This document shows positions 27,331-36,334 of a DNA stretch of 64,000 bases, in pieces. Under the pieces are notes generated by a model. That model searched no databases and was not told the origin of the DNA. It saw nothing but the letters and a program-made list of their open reading frames with translations. This stretch comes from Lacipirellula parvula. Lineage in GTDB: Bacteria; Planctomycetota; Planctomycetia; Pirellulales; Lacipirellulaceae. The position numbers and the translations under genes were made by a program. Position 1 is the first letter of the stretch, and each line of letters starts with the position of its first letter. Location: positions 4,694,501 through 4,758,500 of the forward strand of contig NZ_AP021861.1 of assembly GCF_009177095.1 (NCBI RefSeq). The letters are read 5' to 3'.

Positions 27331-27768
27331 TTACTTACTGGTGAGTTGAAAATCTTTTGTTTCAGTGTCAGGCTCGATCGTGGCGGTGAGCGTCGTTTGC
27401 GCGTTGTAGCGGGCGTCAAGAAACTGCTCGGCGGCCCCCCCTTCGGCGCTGGCCGTCTTACTCTTCGGATTCGCGCGGTATGCCTTGATCTCGACTTGGT
27501 GCGTGCCGATGGGGACGCCTCCTTTAGCTTGAGCGGTGTAGGCTCCATCCTTGATCGCCCCGCCGGAGACTGGTCCAATCGTCCCCGAAGTGGGAATGAA
27601 GCGGATCTCGCCGTTGGAAATTGGTTGGCCGTCTAGCGTCACGACGCCGCTAACGACGACTTTGTCGATGGCGGAAGAGTTTCCGCATCCGACGGCGAAT
27701 AGAAGCGAGGAAGCGACGGCAAGCAGCGACATCCCTGTCGCGCGGACTTCTTGTACTGATAACTTCAT
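27331..27768 (-). CDS. Transthyretin-like lipoprotein
   Basis: 145 residues from ATG 27766-27768 (MKLSVQEV). The signal peptide ends in a lipobox, LLFAVGCGNSS, so the mature protein is probably acylated at that Cys. It then has a carboxypeptidase-regulatory/transthyretin-like fold (VSGVVTLDGQPISNGEIRF, then GVPIGTHQVEIKAYR). Such small lipoproteins are common beside DUF1559 genes in planctomycetes, and here the DUF1559 gene ends 55 bases upstream. The role is unknown, perhaps assembly or anchoring of the DUF1559 product. Confidence 0.8.
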   Translation of the reverse strand: MKLSVQEVRATGMSLLAVASSLLFAVGCGNSSAIDKVVVSGVVTLDGQPISNGEIRFIPTSGTIGPVSGGAIKDGAYTAQAKGGVPIGTHQVEIKAYRANPKSKTASAEGGAAEQFLDARYNAQTTLTATIEPDTETKDFQLTSK

Positions 27769-27823
27769 GGCTGTTGTTGAGAGGTATGGCGAAACAAATC
27801 TGCGTAAGTGCAGGAACGCAGGC

Positions 27824-28942
27824 TTAGCGCGGCGGCGGGTTGCCGCCGCCAACGCCGTCGCTGCCGGTGACAACGCCGCTCGCTGATCCGCCGCTGACAA
27901 TGTCGTCGTCCGCTTTGGTGGCGTGAGCCCAAAGAACGAGTGCATCAGTGTTTTCACCGAAAAACTGGACGCTGCCATCGGCGAACGCAAAGTGCGCGCC
28001 GCCCGGATGCCAACTCGCAAAGCCATGCTCGCGGTGGAATTCGTCATGGCGATTGCCGCCGTCGCCGTCGAACGGATCGACCGTATCGTCGCGGCCGCCC
28101 GGCACCGATTGCGGACCGTTTACCCCCTGGCCCAAGTCGGCGACATTCCGCGTGATCCAACCGTGAGCCACCCAGACTTTTTGCCCAGCGGCGTCGATCC
28201 CTTCGGCAGAAACCATTTCACCGATGATGAACGTGTTGCTCAGGCCGTCGGTCACATGGCGGGCTTCGACGGCGCTGAAGTTGTAGAGAATCCCTTTGCC
28301 GAACGGCGTCGGCACGAACGGGTGATTTACGTCATCGTCACGTCCAGCCGGCTTGCGGCTGAACGCCTTCCGGCTATCGGCGACGCCGGCCATGTTCGTC
28401 ATTCGCCAGTCCCACGCGGGAACGCCCGCGTGATCCTTATCGGTGCAACAGTCTATCCATGCTTCCTGATTCCGCTCGCTCGGGCAGATGAAGCTGGGGA
28501 TGAGCGTCGCCGCCGCTTCCCACGATCGCGGTGCAAAGTTTCCTTGAGCATTGTTGAAGTCAATCATGCTGAAGACTTGCTGCTGCTCCATGTAGGGAAG
28601 GATATATGCGCCCCAGCCCATACCGGGATAACTATTCGCGTTGGCGCCGGCCGGGATGCCTTTGGTCGGCGTGAAGTTGTAAACGCCGTTAGTATCGGCC
28701 GTGGTGTAGCGTGTGCCGTCTGGAAACGCACCGTGAGCGCTATGGTAGTTCTGCAGCGCGACGCCGACTTGCTTGAAGTTGCTTTGGCAGGTGGAGCGTC
28801 GCGCCGCTTCGCGGGCCGCCTGCACCGCAGGGAGGAGCAGCGCGACCAGGACGCCGATGATCGCGATGACGACCAGCAGCTCCACCAGCGTGAAGCCGGC
28901 TAGACGAGCAAAGCGGTTGCGGCCGAGTAGTGGCGAGTGCAT
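27824..28942 (-). CDS. DUF1559 prepilin-like protein
   Basis: 372 residues if it starts at ATG 28940-28942 (MHSPLLGR), which has AGAGG six bases upstream; an ATG at 28957 would add five residues but lacks such a site. The prepilin motif is [16 protein letters not shown] with [18 protein letters not shown] after it. Family blocks VTDGLSNTFIIGEMV and HPGGAHFAFADGSVQFFGE are intact. The C-terminal 20 residues are Gly/Ser/Pro-rich. It is placed between the giant PEP-CTERM gene and the lipoprotein gene, on the same strand. Confidence 0.92.
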   Translation of the reverse strand: MHSPLLGRNRFARLAGFTLVELLVVIAIIGVLVALLLPAVQAAREAARRSTCQSNFKQVGVALQNYHSAHGAFPDGTRYTTADTNGVYNFTPTKGIPAGANANSYPGMGWGAYILPYMEQQQVFSMIDFNNAQGNFAPRSWEAAATLIPSFICPSERNQEAWIDCCTDKDHAGVPAWDWRMTNMAGVADSRKAFSRKPAGRDDDVNHPFVPTPFGKGILYNFSAVEARHVTDGLSNTFIIGEMVSAEGIDAAGQKVWVAHGWITRNVADLGQGVNGPQSVPGGRDDTVDPFDGDGGNRHDEFHREHGFASWHPGGAHFAFADGSVQFFGENTDALVLWAHATKADDDIVSGGSASGVVTGSDGVGGGNPPPR

Positions 28943-29008
28943 GTGAGACCTCTTCATGTCGAAACAGGGCGTCCGTGCGACGCGAGATCGAATGGGGGAG
29001 TAAGAGCG

Positions 29009-32000
29009 TTATTGGGCGGAAGATTTCCTGCGACGGCGTGCGTGTGCAATGGCGAGCAATCCCACAGCGGCCATGCCAAGCGTCGTTGGCTCGGGAACGC
29101 CGGCAGCAAACACTTCCATGTTCAGTTCCAGTCCGAGTCCCTTGAATGCCTGCCGCAACATAAACGCGTCGTAGAGGTCGACTTCACCGTCGAAGTTGAG
29201 GTCGCCTTGCTGCCGCGTCGCCCAATCGCCGAACTGGACTCCGTTGACGAGCTTCGTCGTCCCCCAGCCTTGGAGCATCTTCGTGACGTCGTCGGTCGCG
29301 GCGGGGCCCGTCCCTGTTCCGGAGACCACGCCGTCGAGGTTGACGTCGGCGAGCGGCTTGCCGGCCAGCTGCGTCGCGATCCACTCATTGTCGGTGGCAA
29401 GGTTGAGCGTGCCATAGTTCGCGGCGTTTGCGGAACTCGTTCCCCAAACCGAGACCTTCACGTCGTCGATCACCCCGCGGAACGGATTGGTTATGGGCAG
29501 ATCTTGCGTCACCCGCGAGCCGCCAACCGTTAGCAGCTGGTTGACGTTGAACTCGACCGCGTCGTTGCGCGCCGCGACTGCAACGCCGTTGATCAGCAGC
29601 GCGCCGCCGACGTTGGACCGGCCGTTCACGCGGTCGCTGAACCCGCTGATCATTTGCACGTGCGACCACTGATTAAAGCCGACGGCGGCGCCGGAGTTGA
29701 TCACCGGTTCGGCGTCGGAAAGGAGGCCCCACTTGTTGTCTTCGGTGATAACGACGCCATGCTCGCCGGTGTTGTTGATAATCTCCTGGCGAACATTCTG
29801 CTGAGCGCTGTTGGGCTTCACCCACAGCTGCATCATCTGGCCGCGAATCCCCTCGTAGTTGTGGGGGAAAGGCGTTGAGGGAAAGAGCGTTGTGCTGTCC
29901 CAGACGTCGCTCGGGACAGCCAGATGGATCGGCGTCCACAGATAGTCGTCGACTCCATCGAACGAAGCCCCGCGCGTGCTGCCGGCGCCAGGGCGATCGC
30001 TGACGCTAATGTACGTCGGCCCGCCAGCAACATTGAGATCCTGGAGGTCACCGGCGCCATTCGTGCCTGCGCTATCGAAGGTTGAACTAAACCCGTTTCC
30101 AGAGCCGAGCACTGCGCCAATCGAGGCGCCTTCGGCTCCGTCGTCGCCGAGGCGGTAGTTGCGGTCGACCGTGACAGCCGCCGTGGCCGTCGTTACCGAT
30201 AGGGCGAGCATGGCCGCCGTGCCGCACGCGACCGAGCGAGCCGCCGCCAAGCGTTTAGGACGCTGATGCACGACGAGGATCGCCGCCAACGTCAATGCCG
30301 CAAGGGCGAACGTCGCCGGTTCAGGTACCGCGGCGACAGTGCTCGTGGCGCTGCCGGGCGTGCCGAACTGGGTTTTCCACACGGTAAGGTCGGCGGCGTT
30401 GACGTTGCCATCGCCATTGGCGTCGCCTTGAGCCTTCGTAGCTGACCCGTTGCTGATGCCAAAGTTGCGTTGCCAACGGAGGAAGTCGGCCCCGTCGACG
30501 ATGCCGTTCGCATCGAAGTCGGCTCCCGAGGCTCCGCCGGTCACATAAGAGACGGCGCCAGTGTAAAGAACCGTCTCGGGCGTCCCAGCGACGTGATATT
30601 CGAAGACCAGATCCTTTGCGTTGATCGTCTTGTTGTAGAGCGTGCCCAGGCTGACGTCGGACATGCCAGTCGCCAACAGCGTCGACTCGCCGAAGGCGCC
30701 TTCCGAGACCTTGCCAGCCGTCGCCGCGAGTTCGCTCCAGACGTTCGAATCGAAGCTCGAGTCGTCGAGGCTCAGCCATTGCCCAGGAGCCAGCGAGTTG
30801 CCGGCGCTGCGAACGCGATAGAGGTCGACGTCGAACGCGACGCCCGACGTGTTCACCAGCGACACGGCGCCCGTCGTCTCGTTCACCTTAAGCGCCAGCT
30901 GGGCCGTGAAGGGCGTCGCCGCGTTGATCCCGTTAAGGCCGGCGAGGTAACGGTTCTGTACTTCGCCGTTGGTGAGACGGCCATTCCATACGGCGAGATC
31001 GTCGATGGCGCCGTTTAGCGCCCAGGTGTATCCCGGCGTGGTCGTTCCCATCCGGTTGTGGGCGCCAATGGTGACGATGTTGGCGCCAATCGCCGCAGGA
31101 CTGGCCAAGCCATCGGCAGCGACGCCGCTATCTTCCAGCACGCCGTCGACGTACAAGCTCCAGCCGGAGGTGTTCTGAGCGTAAGTGAGAAATCGCCACT
31201 GGCCAGTGTTCACCTTGCTGACCGTGACCGCTTCGCCGGTGCCGACGGTAGGCCGGCCCGAGAAGTCGGCGCTCCCCGACGCGATGCCCAGCGGGCCCTG
31301 ATCGCTGACGGCCCGGAACATTACTTCTTCGTTCGCGACGCTGTTGTCGGAGATGCTGAACATCGTGCCGAGCGTGGTCGCGGAGGTCTTCACCCAACCG
31401 GAGACGGAGAAGTTTTCCCCGAGAGTGAGCAACGCGTCGTTGCTGGCGGAGGTGGCGACTGCTAGATGGTCGGCCGTGGTTCCGCCAAACTGCCAGGCGC
31501 TGCCGATGATGCCAGCCGCGCCCGAGTTGACGTTGCCCGCTTTCGTGGCGTTGTGAACGCCGCCGATCGCGTCGGCCGCGGTCGTAGCCCCGGCTGCTTC
31601 GTCGAACTTCCAATGGGCGATGAGGTCCGCAGCATTCGCGCCGGTGCTGCCGGTGACGAAGATCGCTGCCGCGACTGTTGTTGCGATCGTTGCCGCTCCG
31701 GCACGCCGGGCACGCCCCCGTGCGCGACGGCCGCAAGCGAGCAACATTGCTCCCATGGCCAGCAAACCAGCGGTGGCGGGCTCTGGAATCGCGAACGATA
31801 GCGGCGCTGCCCCTGGATTGGCCGCTAGGTACGCGCTGTTAAGCTTCAGAAAGTCGAACTCGTCGACGATCCCGTCTGAGTTGAAGTCGCCCGCCTGATA
31901 GCGTTCCGCTTCCGACTTAGCGAGCGTGTTGGTGCCGAAGCTGAGGCGAAACTTTGTTTGGAAATCGGCGACGTCGAAATCGCCGTCGAAGTCGAGATCG

Positions 32001-33130
32001 CCGAACTTAAAGCGTTGATTGCCGTTACCGTAGTAGCCGATGTGGACTGGCACGACCGATCCATCGGCGAGCAACAACTCGACGGCTAGGTCTTCCGTCG
32101 GGCTCTGCACCCAGACATTCCCGAGATTGATCGTTTGCCCCGTGGCAAAGTTCGCGCCGTCGCCGTCCGGTTCGAACTCGGCAAGGTTGTTCCGAACGGA
32201 GGCGCCGCTCAGCTTGGCCCATTGATCGTTGGGATCGACCGACTGATTGCCGCCGGCGTCGTAGGCGTCGGTAATCGAAGTCCACCCCGTCGGATCGAGG
32301 CCGCCGCCGGCGGATGCGATCGAATAGCCCACGATGTTTAGCGGCGTCGAGTTGTTGACGATCTTCAGCGTGCCGCGCGGGCCGGCGTTGCGATCGATCG
32401 TCGCCGTCAGCGGCAACGTCTCCATCGTGATCGTGCGAACAAGAAAGTCGGAACCGAGGCTCGCGCTTGAGTTGCCGCCAAAATAGACGGCCGATTCGAG
32501 CTGCGTCGGCGCAGGGTTGACGATGATGCTGCGAGAAACTTCTGCGGCGCCATCGACGCTCAAGCTAAAGATGAACTCCGTGCCTACTTTGCGGCCGTAG
32601 ATCGTCAGTGTGTGAAACTGGCCATCGAGCGGCGCAAGCGTCGAGCTGAAATTCGTCACCTCGATTGTGCGGTCGGCCGGAATGTTGCTGTTTTGGGCTT
32701 CGAACTGCGTGTTGTTAAAACCAAAGCGAACATTGCCGTTGCTCGCTCCCGCAGTGAGGCCTTGCCACACCATGGTGAACTTCACCCCTTTTTGCAGCAG
32801 CGTCTCCTGTTGTTGCGTCGTCCAAGCGTAGAGGTAACTCGGCAAGTCGAAGCCGGTGTCGCTAAGCGTGTCGCGCATGTGGAGCGTGGGCACGCCGCCG
32901 ACGGTTTCGATCACCGCATTGGCGTTCGCTGCTGCCGTGCCGGCGACATTCGCCGCCGTGAGCGGCCCTGTCGTATCGACCTCGAACGCCGTCCATCCCT
33001 GCGCCGTCGGCAGCGTGCCGAGCGAGGAGTCGTACGAGAAGACGGCTTCAGCCATCACTGGGTTAGCGATGAGGAGAGTGATCGAGGTAAGGATCGCCGC
33101 CGTGAACAATAATTTTGGTATGCGAGTCAT
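29009..33130 (-). CDS. Triple-unit LamG/dockerin/PEP-CTERM giant protein
   Basis: 1373 residues in one frame, built of three full secreted-protein units. Unit 1 (1-475): signal peptide 1-27, lectin-like domain 28-240, a linker domain 244-375, dockerin-like motifs 378-432, and IPEPAT plus hydrophobic stretch and RRARGRARR (448-477). Unit 2 (478-960): a second signal-like segment ending TGANA (500), LamG-like domain 502-735, linker domain, dockerin 870-922, VPEPAT (935-940), hydrophobic stretch and RPKR. Unit 3 (961-1373): a third signal-like segment ending TATA (984), LamG-like domain, dockerin 1263-1330, VPEPTT and ARRRRK. No in-frame Met begins unit 2, so the units are truly fused. Likely a surface lectin of the sialidase operon. 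Confidence 0.85.
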   Translation of the reverse strand: MTRIPKLLFTAAILTSITLLIANPVMAEAVFSYDSSLGTLPTAQGWTAFEVDTTGPLTAANVAGTAAANANAVIETVGGVPTLHMRDTLSDTGFDLPSYLYAWTTQQQETLLQKGVKFTMVWQGLTAGASNGNVRFGFNNTQFEAQNSNIPADRTIEVTNFSSTLAPLDGQFHTLTIYGRKVGTEFIFSLSVDGAAEVSRSIIVNPAPTQLESAVYFGGNSSASLGSDFLVRTITMETLPLTATIDRNAGPRGTLKIVNNSTPLNIVGYSIASAGGGLDPTGWTSITDAYDAGGNQSVDPNDQWAKLSGASVRNNLAEFEPDGDGANFATGQTINLGNVWVQSPTEDLAVELLLADGSVVPVHIGYYGNGNQRFKFGDLDFDGDFDVADFQTKFRLSFGTNTLAKSEAERYQAGDFNSDGIVDEFDFLKLNSAYLAANPGAAPLSFAIPEPATAGLLAMGAMLLACGRRARGRARRAGAATIATTVAAAIFVTGSTGANAADLIAHWKFDEAAGATTAADAIGGVHNATKAGNVNSGAAGIIGSAWQFGGTTADHLAVATSASNDALLTLGENFSVSGWVKTSATTLGTMFSISDNSVANEEVMFRAVSDQGPLGIASGSADFSGRPTVGTGEAVTVSKVNTGQWRFLTYAQNTSGWSLYVDGVLEDSGVAADGLASPAAIGANIVTIGAHNRMGTTTPGYTWALNGAIDDLAVWNGRLTNGEVQNRYLAGLNGINAATPFTAQLALKVNETTGAVSLVNTSGVAFDVDLYRVRSAGNSLAPGQWLSLDDSSFDSNVWSELAATAGKVSEGAFGESTLLATGMSDVSLGTLYNKTINAKDLVFEYHVAGTPETVLYTGAVSYVTGGASGADFDANGIVDGADFLRWQRNFGISNGSATKAQGDANGDGNVNAADLTVWKTQFGTPGSATSTVAAVPEPATFALAALTLAAILVVHQRPKRLAAARSVACGTAAMLALSVTTATAAVTVDRNYRLGDDGAEGASIGAVLGSGNGFSSTFDSAGTNGAGDLQDLNVAGGPTYISVSDRPGAGSTRGASFDGVDDYLWTPIHLAVPSDVWDSTTLFPSTPFPHNYEGIRGQMMQLWVKPNSAQQNVRQEIINNTGEHGVVITEDNKWGLLSDAEPVINSGAAVGFNQWSHVQMISGFSDRVNGRSNVGGALLINGVAVAARNDAVEFNVNQLLTVGGSRVTQDLPITNPFRGVIDDVKVSVWGTSSANAANYGTLNLATDNEWIATQLAGKPLADVNLDGVVSGTGTGPAATDDVTKMLQGWGTTKLVNGVQFGDWATRQQGDLNFDGEVDLYDAFMLRQAFKGLGLELNMEVFAAGVPEPTTLGMAAVGLLAIAHARRRRKSSAQ

Positions 33131-33267
33131 CGAGAGTATCCTTGATAAGTCGAAAAGCAGTGCGCGGTCGCCGATTTGCCGTCAGCGCACGCCGCACAGG
33201 CCGCACTCTTTGGTTGCCGAAATTTTTTCCACACTGCGTGACGTCGACTCGTCCGGTTGCTGGCCGG

Positions 33268-34764
33268 TCAAGGCGTGCCGCGCAAGGCGCAGGTGATCAG
33301 GCCGATCACGAACAACTGCAGGGAACTGGCTTCAGGGACTTGCGTGAGTTGAGCCAGCCCTTCAGCTGAAAGCCCGCTCGCGATAAGTTGCTGACGAAGT
33401 TCGAACACGTCGGCCAAGCTCAGGCGGCCGTCGAAATTAAGATCGCCATTCGCGTAGCTGTCGACGCCGCCCAAAAAGTACTCGCCCGATAGCGGAGTCC
33501 AGGCGGCGATGAACGCCGACACGTCTTGCTGATTGAAGACGCCGTCTTGATCGACGTCGCCGTGAACTCCGTTCCACGGCGCGGGATCGAGATCGTCGTA
33601 ATCCATGTAGGCGAACAGAATCTCGTCGTAGAGCGAATCGCCCGCCTCGAACAGGACGCCGAACCGCTCGTCATTGAGCTTCACGAGATCGGAGTAGGCC
33701 GCGGGGCCCTGGTGAATGACTGTCGACTTGCTCCAAGACGCCGTTTCGTCGTTGCTGACGCGAATCGTGAGATCTCGCCGAGCCGATGCATTCCCGGGGC
33801 CCGAGTAAAGAATGACGTTCTCCGCATCGCCTTCGTCGACGGCGCGGAAGCGGATTCCGGAGTTCTGCACGACCGGCGTCGTGATCCGTGGATCGTGGAC
33901 GAACTGCGGCTGATCGTACGTCATTCCGCCGTCGCTACTGTAGGCGAAGACGCGATTGCCAGGATTGTCGGCATGGCCATCGCGAGCATTGAAGTAAACG
34001 CGTCCATCAACAAGTTCGACGGCGAAGTTTTCGTTCGGCGACGAGTCGGACTGGCTTCGGACATTCGTGTCGACGGCGCCGATTTGCCACGTTTGGCCGT
34101 GATCGTCGCTGTAGAGGACGTGAGCGCCTTGCGCCGCGTTCGGGGCCCCGTGATCGGAGGGGATGATCAGGCGACCGGCGTGATCGCCGCGTGTTAGTTG
34201 AATTCCTTGCACTGGCCCCGTCGCGTACCAATCCCACGTTGGATTCTTAGCAGTCGACGTGATTTCGACCTGGTTCGACCAAGTAACGCCATGGTCGTCG
34301 CTGTAGGAAATGAAGACGCGATCATTCTCCAGCGTGAACGGCAACCAGATCCGGCCGGGGTGGGCAGGATCGAGCATGTCGACCACCGGCGATTGATTGC
34401 CGACGGTAATCGGCGGCGGCGTTTGGCCGGCGGGGAAATATTGGCGAAAGTCGGCGTTGTCTTGCACGACTTCAAGCGGGCTCCACGTTTTACCAGCGTT
34501 CGTCGAGCGTTTGACGACAATGTCGATCTCACTCGCGTCGCCTCCCTCGCGGGCTTCGGCGAAGGCAAGCAAATCGCCGTTGGCCGCCTTCACCATCGTG
34601 GGAATGCGGTAGATGTTGTAGCCCTCGGTTCCCGACTGGTAGACCGGAACTTTGAAGACGCCGGCAGTCGCCTGGGGCGCCGGCGCGCAGGATGCGGCGA
34701 CCACGCCCGCAACGACGGCTAGCTTTCGGCAAACAACTTTGCAGACGTGCAATTCCACGCTCAT
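33268..34764 (-). CDS. Surface sialidase with dockerin and PEP-CTERM-like tail
   Basis: About 498 residues from ATG 34762-34764 (MSVELHVC), with AAGGA just upstream; starts at 34779 and 34836 are in frame. A signal peptide is followed by FKVPVYQSGTEGYNIYRIPT, the sialidase start with the YRIP motif, then Asp-boxes STNAGKTWSP, YSDDHGVTWSN and YSDDHGQTWQI, and SSDGGMTYDQ. After the propeller come dockerin-like motifs (DVDQDGVFNQQDVSAFIAAW; DLNFDGRLSLADVFELRQQL). The end reads VPEASSLQLFVIGLITCALR, i.e. PEA instead of PEP, with a very short tail (GTP). Unlike the 24259 sialidase it is probably sorted to the cell surface. Lies between the regulator gene and the giant protein gene. Confidence 0.87.
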   Translation of the reverse strand: MSVELHVCKVVCRKLAVVAGVVAASCAPAPQATAGVFKVPVYQSGTEGYNIYRIPTMVKAANGDLLAFAEAREGGDASEIDIVVKRSTNAGKTWSPLEVVQDNADFRQYFPAGQTPPPITVGNQSPVVDMLDPAHPGRIWLPFTLENDRVFISYSDDHGVTWSNQVEITSTAKNPTWDWYATGPVQGIQLTRGDHAGRLIIPSDHGAPNAAQGAHVLYSDDHGQTWQIGAVDTNVRSQSDSSPNENFAVELVDGRVYFNARDGHADNPGNRVFAYSSDGGMTYDQPQFVHDPRITTPVVQNSGIRFRAVDEGDAENVILYSGPGNASARRDLTIRVSNDETASWSKSTVIHQGPAAYSDLVKLNDERFGVLFEAGDSLYDEILFAYMDYDDLDPAPWNGVHGDVDQDGVFNQQDVSAFIAAWTPLSGEYFLGGVDSYANGDLNFDGRLSLADVFELRQQLIASGLSAEGLAQLTQVPEASSLQLFVIGLITCALRGTP

Positions 34765-34867
34765 CAGTTCCTTCGTCATGCGAGCAGCGCCTAGGCGCTC
34801 GCTGCCGGCCGGGTCGAGCCCGTGCCCGCGTTTCAACGGTCCGCTTGGCCGTTGGGAAAAGTTCGTG

Positions 34868-35977
34868 CTAGACCGACCGCTTCAGTCCTGCGCTGTCGTC
34901 GCTCGCCGCTGCCATTGCATCGAGCTCGACGGGAATAATCTGGTCGCCGGCAGCCTCGCCGCGCGACTGCGCCGCCAGCAGGCGGGCCATCCGCTTGCCT
35001 TGCTCCTCGGCCGAGTAAATCGGACGCGGGAACACGTAGGCAGGCTGTTGATTTGGTAACAAGTAGTAGTCGCACACCACGACGTCGACGTCGCGGTAAA
35101 GTTCCAACCCTTGCTCCGCCACGACATTGGCGACGGCGTCGGCCATCAGCCGCGAGCGGCAGATAAATCCTGTAGGTCGATCATCGCGAGCCAGCAGATG
35201 GCGAACCTCGGCTTCACAGACTTCCGTCGACGAGGGAAGGAACCGCTCGATGAGCTGGTGAGCCAGGAGCCCGCGCTCGCCGACGCAACGCCGGAAGGCG
35301 TCCATGGTGTCGTGATCGCCCGGCAAGACTTGCTGGCGTGAGAGGTAACCAATCTGGCGGTGGCCGCGTTCGAGTAGATAGTTCGCCGCCAATTCGCCGA
35401 TCGCCGACATATCGCGGTCGAACCGCGTCAGCCGCGTGATGCCGGGGTAGCGGGCGCCGTAGACGACTCCCGGGACGCCGCGATCGCAAACGAGCTGCTG
35501 CACATCGTGCGGCGTACGGACCAGGATGAATCCGTCCCGGGTCTTCGCCGTGAGCGAATCGTCGATCAGCTCGGCGACGAACTCCTTCGCGTTCATCGTC
35601 GGCAGAAAGCTGATCTGCACGTGCACGCCAGGAAGTTCCTCTTGAATCCCGAGAAGCACCAAGTCGTTGCCGATGCCTTCGGAGGTGAGGTAATTCTGGT
35701 GAACGAGAAAGTGAACCCGCCGCAACGGGGCAGGGGAGCTTTGCTGAACGGGCCCGGAGATGAACGCCCCGCGCCGCTGCTGCCGCGTGATCACTTGGCG
35801 GCGTTCCAACAGCTGCAGAGCGCGATTCGCTACGCCGTTGCCAACGCCGAGCATCCGCGACGCATCGGCCGTCGTCAGATAACGATCGCCCGGCTGGAGT
35901 TTCCGCTGGTGGATATCGGCCACCAACTGGTCCGCCAGGTCGACGATCTTCGGCGTTGTGGTAGCGACTTCAGCCAT
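34868..35977 (-). CDS. GntR-type regulator with LacI-like sensor
   Basis: 369 residues. Residues about 10-75 form a GntR winged helix (VDLADQLVADIHQRKLQPGD; LGVGNGVANRALQLLERRQV). Residues about 85-360 match the LacI/periplasmic-binding-protein sensor, with ANYLLERGHRQIGYLSRQQ, FRRCVGERGL and FPRPIYSAEEQGKRMARLL. This composition is like AraR-type repressors. The gene sits at the branch point between the leftward sialidase group and the rightward nanA group, separated from nanA by 357 bases, so it probably controls both. The effector may be sialic acid or ManNAc; that is inferred from position only. Confidence 0.88.
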   Translation of the reverse strand: MAEVATTTPKIVDLADQLVADIHQRKLQPGDRYLTTADASRMLGVGNGVANRALQLLERRQVITRQQRRGAFISGPVQQSSPAPLRRVHFLVHQNYLTSEGIGNDLVLLGIQEELPGVHVQISFLPTMNAKEFVAELIDDSLTAKTRDGFILVRTPHDVQQLVCDRGVPGVVYGARYPGITRLTRFDRDMSAIGELAANYLLERGHRQIGYLSRQQVLPGDHDTMDAFRRCVGERGLLAHQLIERFLPSSTEVCEAEVRHLLARDDRPTGFICRSRLMADAVANVVAEQGLELYRDVDVVVCDYYLLPNQQPAYVFPRPIYSAEEQGKRMARLLAAQSRGEAAGDQIIPVELDAMAAASDDSAGLKRSV

Positions 35978-36334
35978 CTTGAGCGGCGTCGGCGGAGGGA
36001 CGGAACCGGAAACGCAAGTGGACCGGGGGCATTTGGAATCCCACTTCCGAAAGCTTACTTGGGCTCAGTATGATTGTCGATGGAATATTACTGGATTATT
36101 GGGAATTTTTAGTTTAAGTTAGATTTCGGCCGGAAAACGGGGCTTTGACGCCTCGCAGTCGGCGGCTTCGCTCCCGTTTGGCGGCGAAAAAATACCCGTC
36201 GTGCGAGTCCTCCGCGAAAGATTCGTGCATTTTCGACGGCCAGTTCAACTACCCTTAAAACCAATCTCGCCACGGCCATTCCGGGGATTTTCCCGGCAGG
36301 CGGCTGTGGTTCTTGCATCGGAGCTCGATCGGAC
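35978..36334. promoter_or_regulatory. Divergent control region of the sialic-acid locus
   Basis: 357 bases between the GntR-type regulator and nanA. It should hold promoters for both directions. An AT-rich stretch at about 36070-36125 (around AATATTACTGGATTATT at 36084-36100, an imperfect palindrome) contrasts with the GC-rich surroundings and is the best candidate for the promoter/operator zone. A 75-codon open frame on the minus strand (36109-36336) has no recognisable features and is not called as a gene. Confidence 0.5.

Noticed and set aside
27923-28903. 326-codon frame opposite the DUF1559 gene
   Set aside because: Mirror frame; the leftward frame has the prepilin and FADGS motifs.
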